Assembly: GCA_046349775.1 (NCBI GenBank) | Contig: JAXMBS010000079.1 | Location: forward strand, 1-24,018 | Source: JAEUIG01 sp046349775 | GTDB lineage: Bacteria > Planctomycetota > Planctomycetia > Planctomycetales > Planctomycetaceae | Direction: 5' to 3' | DNA: 24,018 nucleotides | Part shown: positions 23,169-24,018 of the stretch, piece after piece | Layout: the number at the start of each line of letters is the position of its first letter | Numbering within the stretch: the first letter of the stretch is position 1 | The notes under the pieces: model-generated | The model's database searches: none | The model's input: only the letters and a program-made list of their open reading frames with translations | Told to the model about the DNA's origin: nothing | Translations under genes and position numbers: made by a program

Positions 23169-24018
23169 TCACCACGCCGCCTGATAAATCGCCAAAATCT
23201 CCGCCTCTGTCACCAGCCGCGGCGTGAGTGTCATCAGCCGCTTAATGGCAAATGCCTGTGCCGCGAAGCCGGGGAGTTGCTCCGGCCGCCCCCCCAGATC
23301 GCGAATCCGCGCCGGAATGCCGCAGGCCTCACGGAGACGGTCGACCGCAGCGATGGCCTTCTCGGCCGCCGCGGTCGGGGCCTCGCCGACGACATTCTCT
23401 CCCAGGCACTCGGCGACGCGTGCGTATTCGGCCGCACGGACCGGCAGCAGGTAGCGCATCACGTGTGGCAACAGCAGCGCGTTGCCGGCGCCATGCGAGC
23501 AGTGGACCGCGCCTCCCAGCGGGTATTCCATGGCGTGCACCAATGCAACCGCGGCATTGGAAAATGCCAGTCCCGCCAGGAGGGCCGCCTGAGCCATCCC
23601 GATCCGCGCGGCGTGGTTGTTCGGCTCGCGGACGACCGTCACAAGATGCCGGCCGATCAGCCGGATCGCTGCATCCGCCAGCAGGTCCGGCACCGGCGAT
23701 TTCCCTTCGTACGCCCCGAGTTCGCCAACATGCAGGTCGATCTCCGAGAAACGCGTGGCAGCCAGCGCTTCAATCGCATGGCTCAAGGCATCCATCCCGC
23801 TGTCGGCGCTGACCTGCGGGGGACACGTGTAAGTGAGTTCGGGGTCCACAATCGCCAGTTGCGGTCGCAAATACGGACTCAGTGTGCTGACTTTGATGGC
23901 CCGCTCCTCGTCCGTCAGCACGGCGGCGTGCGAGACCTCGCTGCCGGTGCCGGCCGTCGTCGGAATGCCAATCAGGGGCAGCACGGGCCCCGGAATGCGA
24001 TCGAAGCTGACGTAGTCC
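23169..24018 (-). CDS. Iron-containing (group III) alcohol dehydrogenase, 5'-truncated by the window edge
   Basis: About 282 C-terminal residues are visible; the N-terminal NAD-binding part (roughly 100 residues) lies beyond 24018. The sequence contains PTTAGTGSEVS, the metal-site segment DSGMDALSHAIEA (Asp and His ligands), VHAMEYPLGG and HGAGNALLLP (two further His ligands), the arrangement of FucO-type Fe-ADHs. These oxidise alcohols or reduce aldehydes with NAD(P); the substrate is unknown. The MEYPLGG segment varies slightly from the common MAHPLG. The gene lies upstream of the small sugar-binding-like protein on the same strand. Confidence 0.93.
   Translation of the reverse strand, partial: DYVSFDRIPGPVLPLIGIPTTAGTGSEVSHAAVLTDEERAIKVSTLSPYLRPQLAIVDPELTYTCPPQVSADSGMDALSHAIEALAATRFSEIDLHVGELGAYEGKSPVPDLLADAAIRLIGRHLVTVVREPNNHAARIGMAQAALLAGLAFSNAAVALVHAMEYPLGGAVHCSHGAGNALLLPHVMRYLLPVRAAEYARVAECLGENVVGEAPTAAAEKAIAAVDRLREACGIPARIRDLGGRPEQLPGFAAQAFAIKRLMTLTPRLVTEAEILAIYQAAW

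Overview
The window looks like chromosomal DNA from a Planctomycetota bacterium. This is inferred from gene content and style, not from a database search. The supporting signs are high GC throughout, many GTG/TTG starts, a DUF1080-type beta-sandwich gene, zinc-ribbon/single-TM/STN-like proteins, a MoxR-DUF4129-DUF4350 membrane cluster, and Gram-negative-type waaA next to metK. No rRNA, tRNA, CRISPR array, transposase, phage gene, toxin-antitoxin pair or biosynthetic cluster was recognised.

Layout. 1-5209: an exported HtrA-like protease, then two tandem zinc-ribbon/TM/STN-like paralogues (the second broken by frameshifts), then a broken DUF1080 gene on the minus strand. 5206-8619: thiL (minus) divergent from a glycerol-facilitator gene (plus), then a convergent M32 carboxypeptidase. 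8620-10947: a repeat-rich divergent spacer, then an ATP-grasp gene with a frameshift at a C-run and a GNAT acetyltransferase gene with at least five frame changes. 11101-14405: a minus-strand run of bshB1, a purple-acid-phosphatase-like exported protein and an unrecognised protein. 14663-18864: a plus-strand cluster of small lipoprotein, polytopic membrane protein, DUF4129, DUF4350 and MoxR ATPase; the last three or four are tightly spaced and likely one operon. 18954-22635: waaA, metK (with a good sigma70-like promoter) and a membrane protein. 22705-24018: on the minus strand, a 5'-truncated iron-type alcohol dehydrogenase and a small beta-sandwich protein.

The most unusual structure is between the genes. 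Five spacers hold degenerate tandem repeats with a period of 7 bases, mostly five or six units. A sixth holds period-8 repeats in two opposed blocks that form a palindrome. Units differ between spacers, except that the arrays at 136-170 and 12182-12216 share a GGAAAGC-like unit. Several arrays fill the space between a stop codon and the next start. They resemble in form the heptanucleotide short tandem repeats known from cyanobacteria and are the best candidate here for something poorly described.

The broken genes cluster in two patches (about 3980-5040 and 10205-10905). They are disrupted almost only by indels, with protein motifs preserved on both sides. Sequencing or assembly error is therefore a serious alternative to true pseudogenes.
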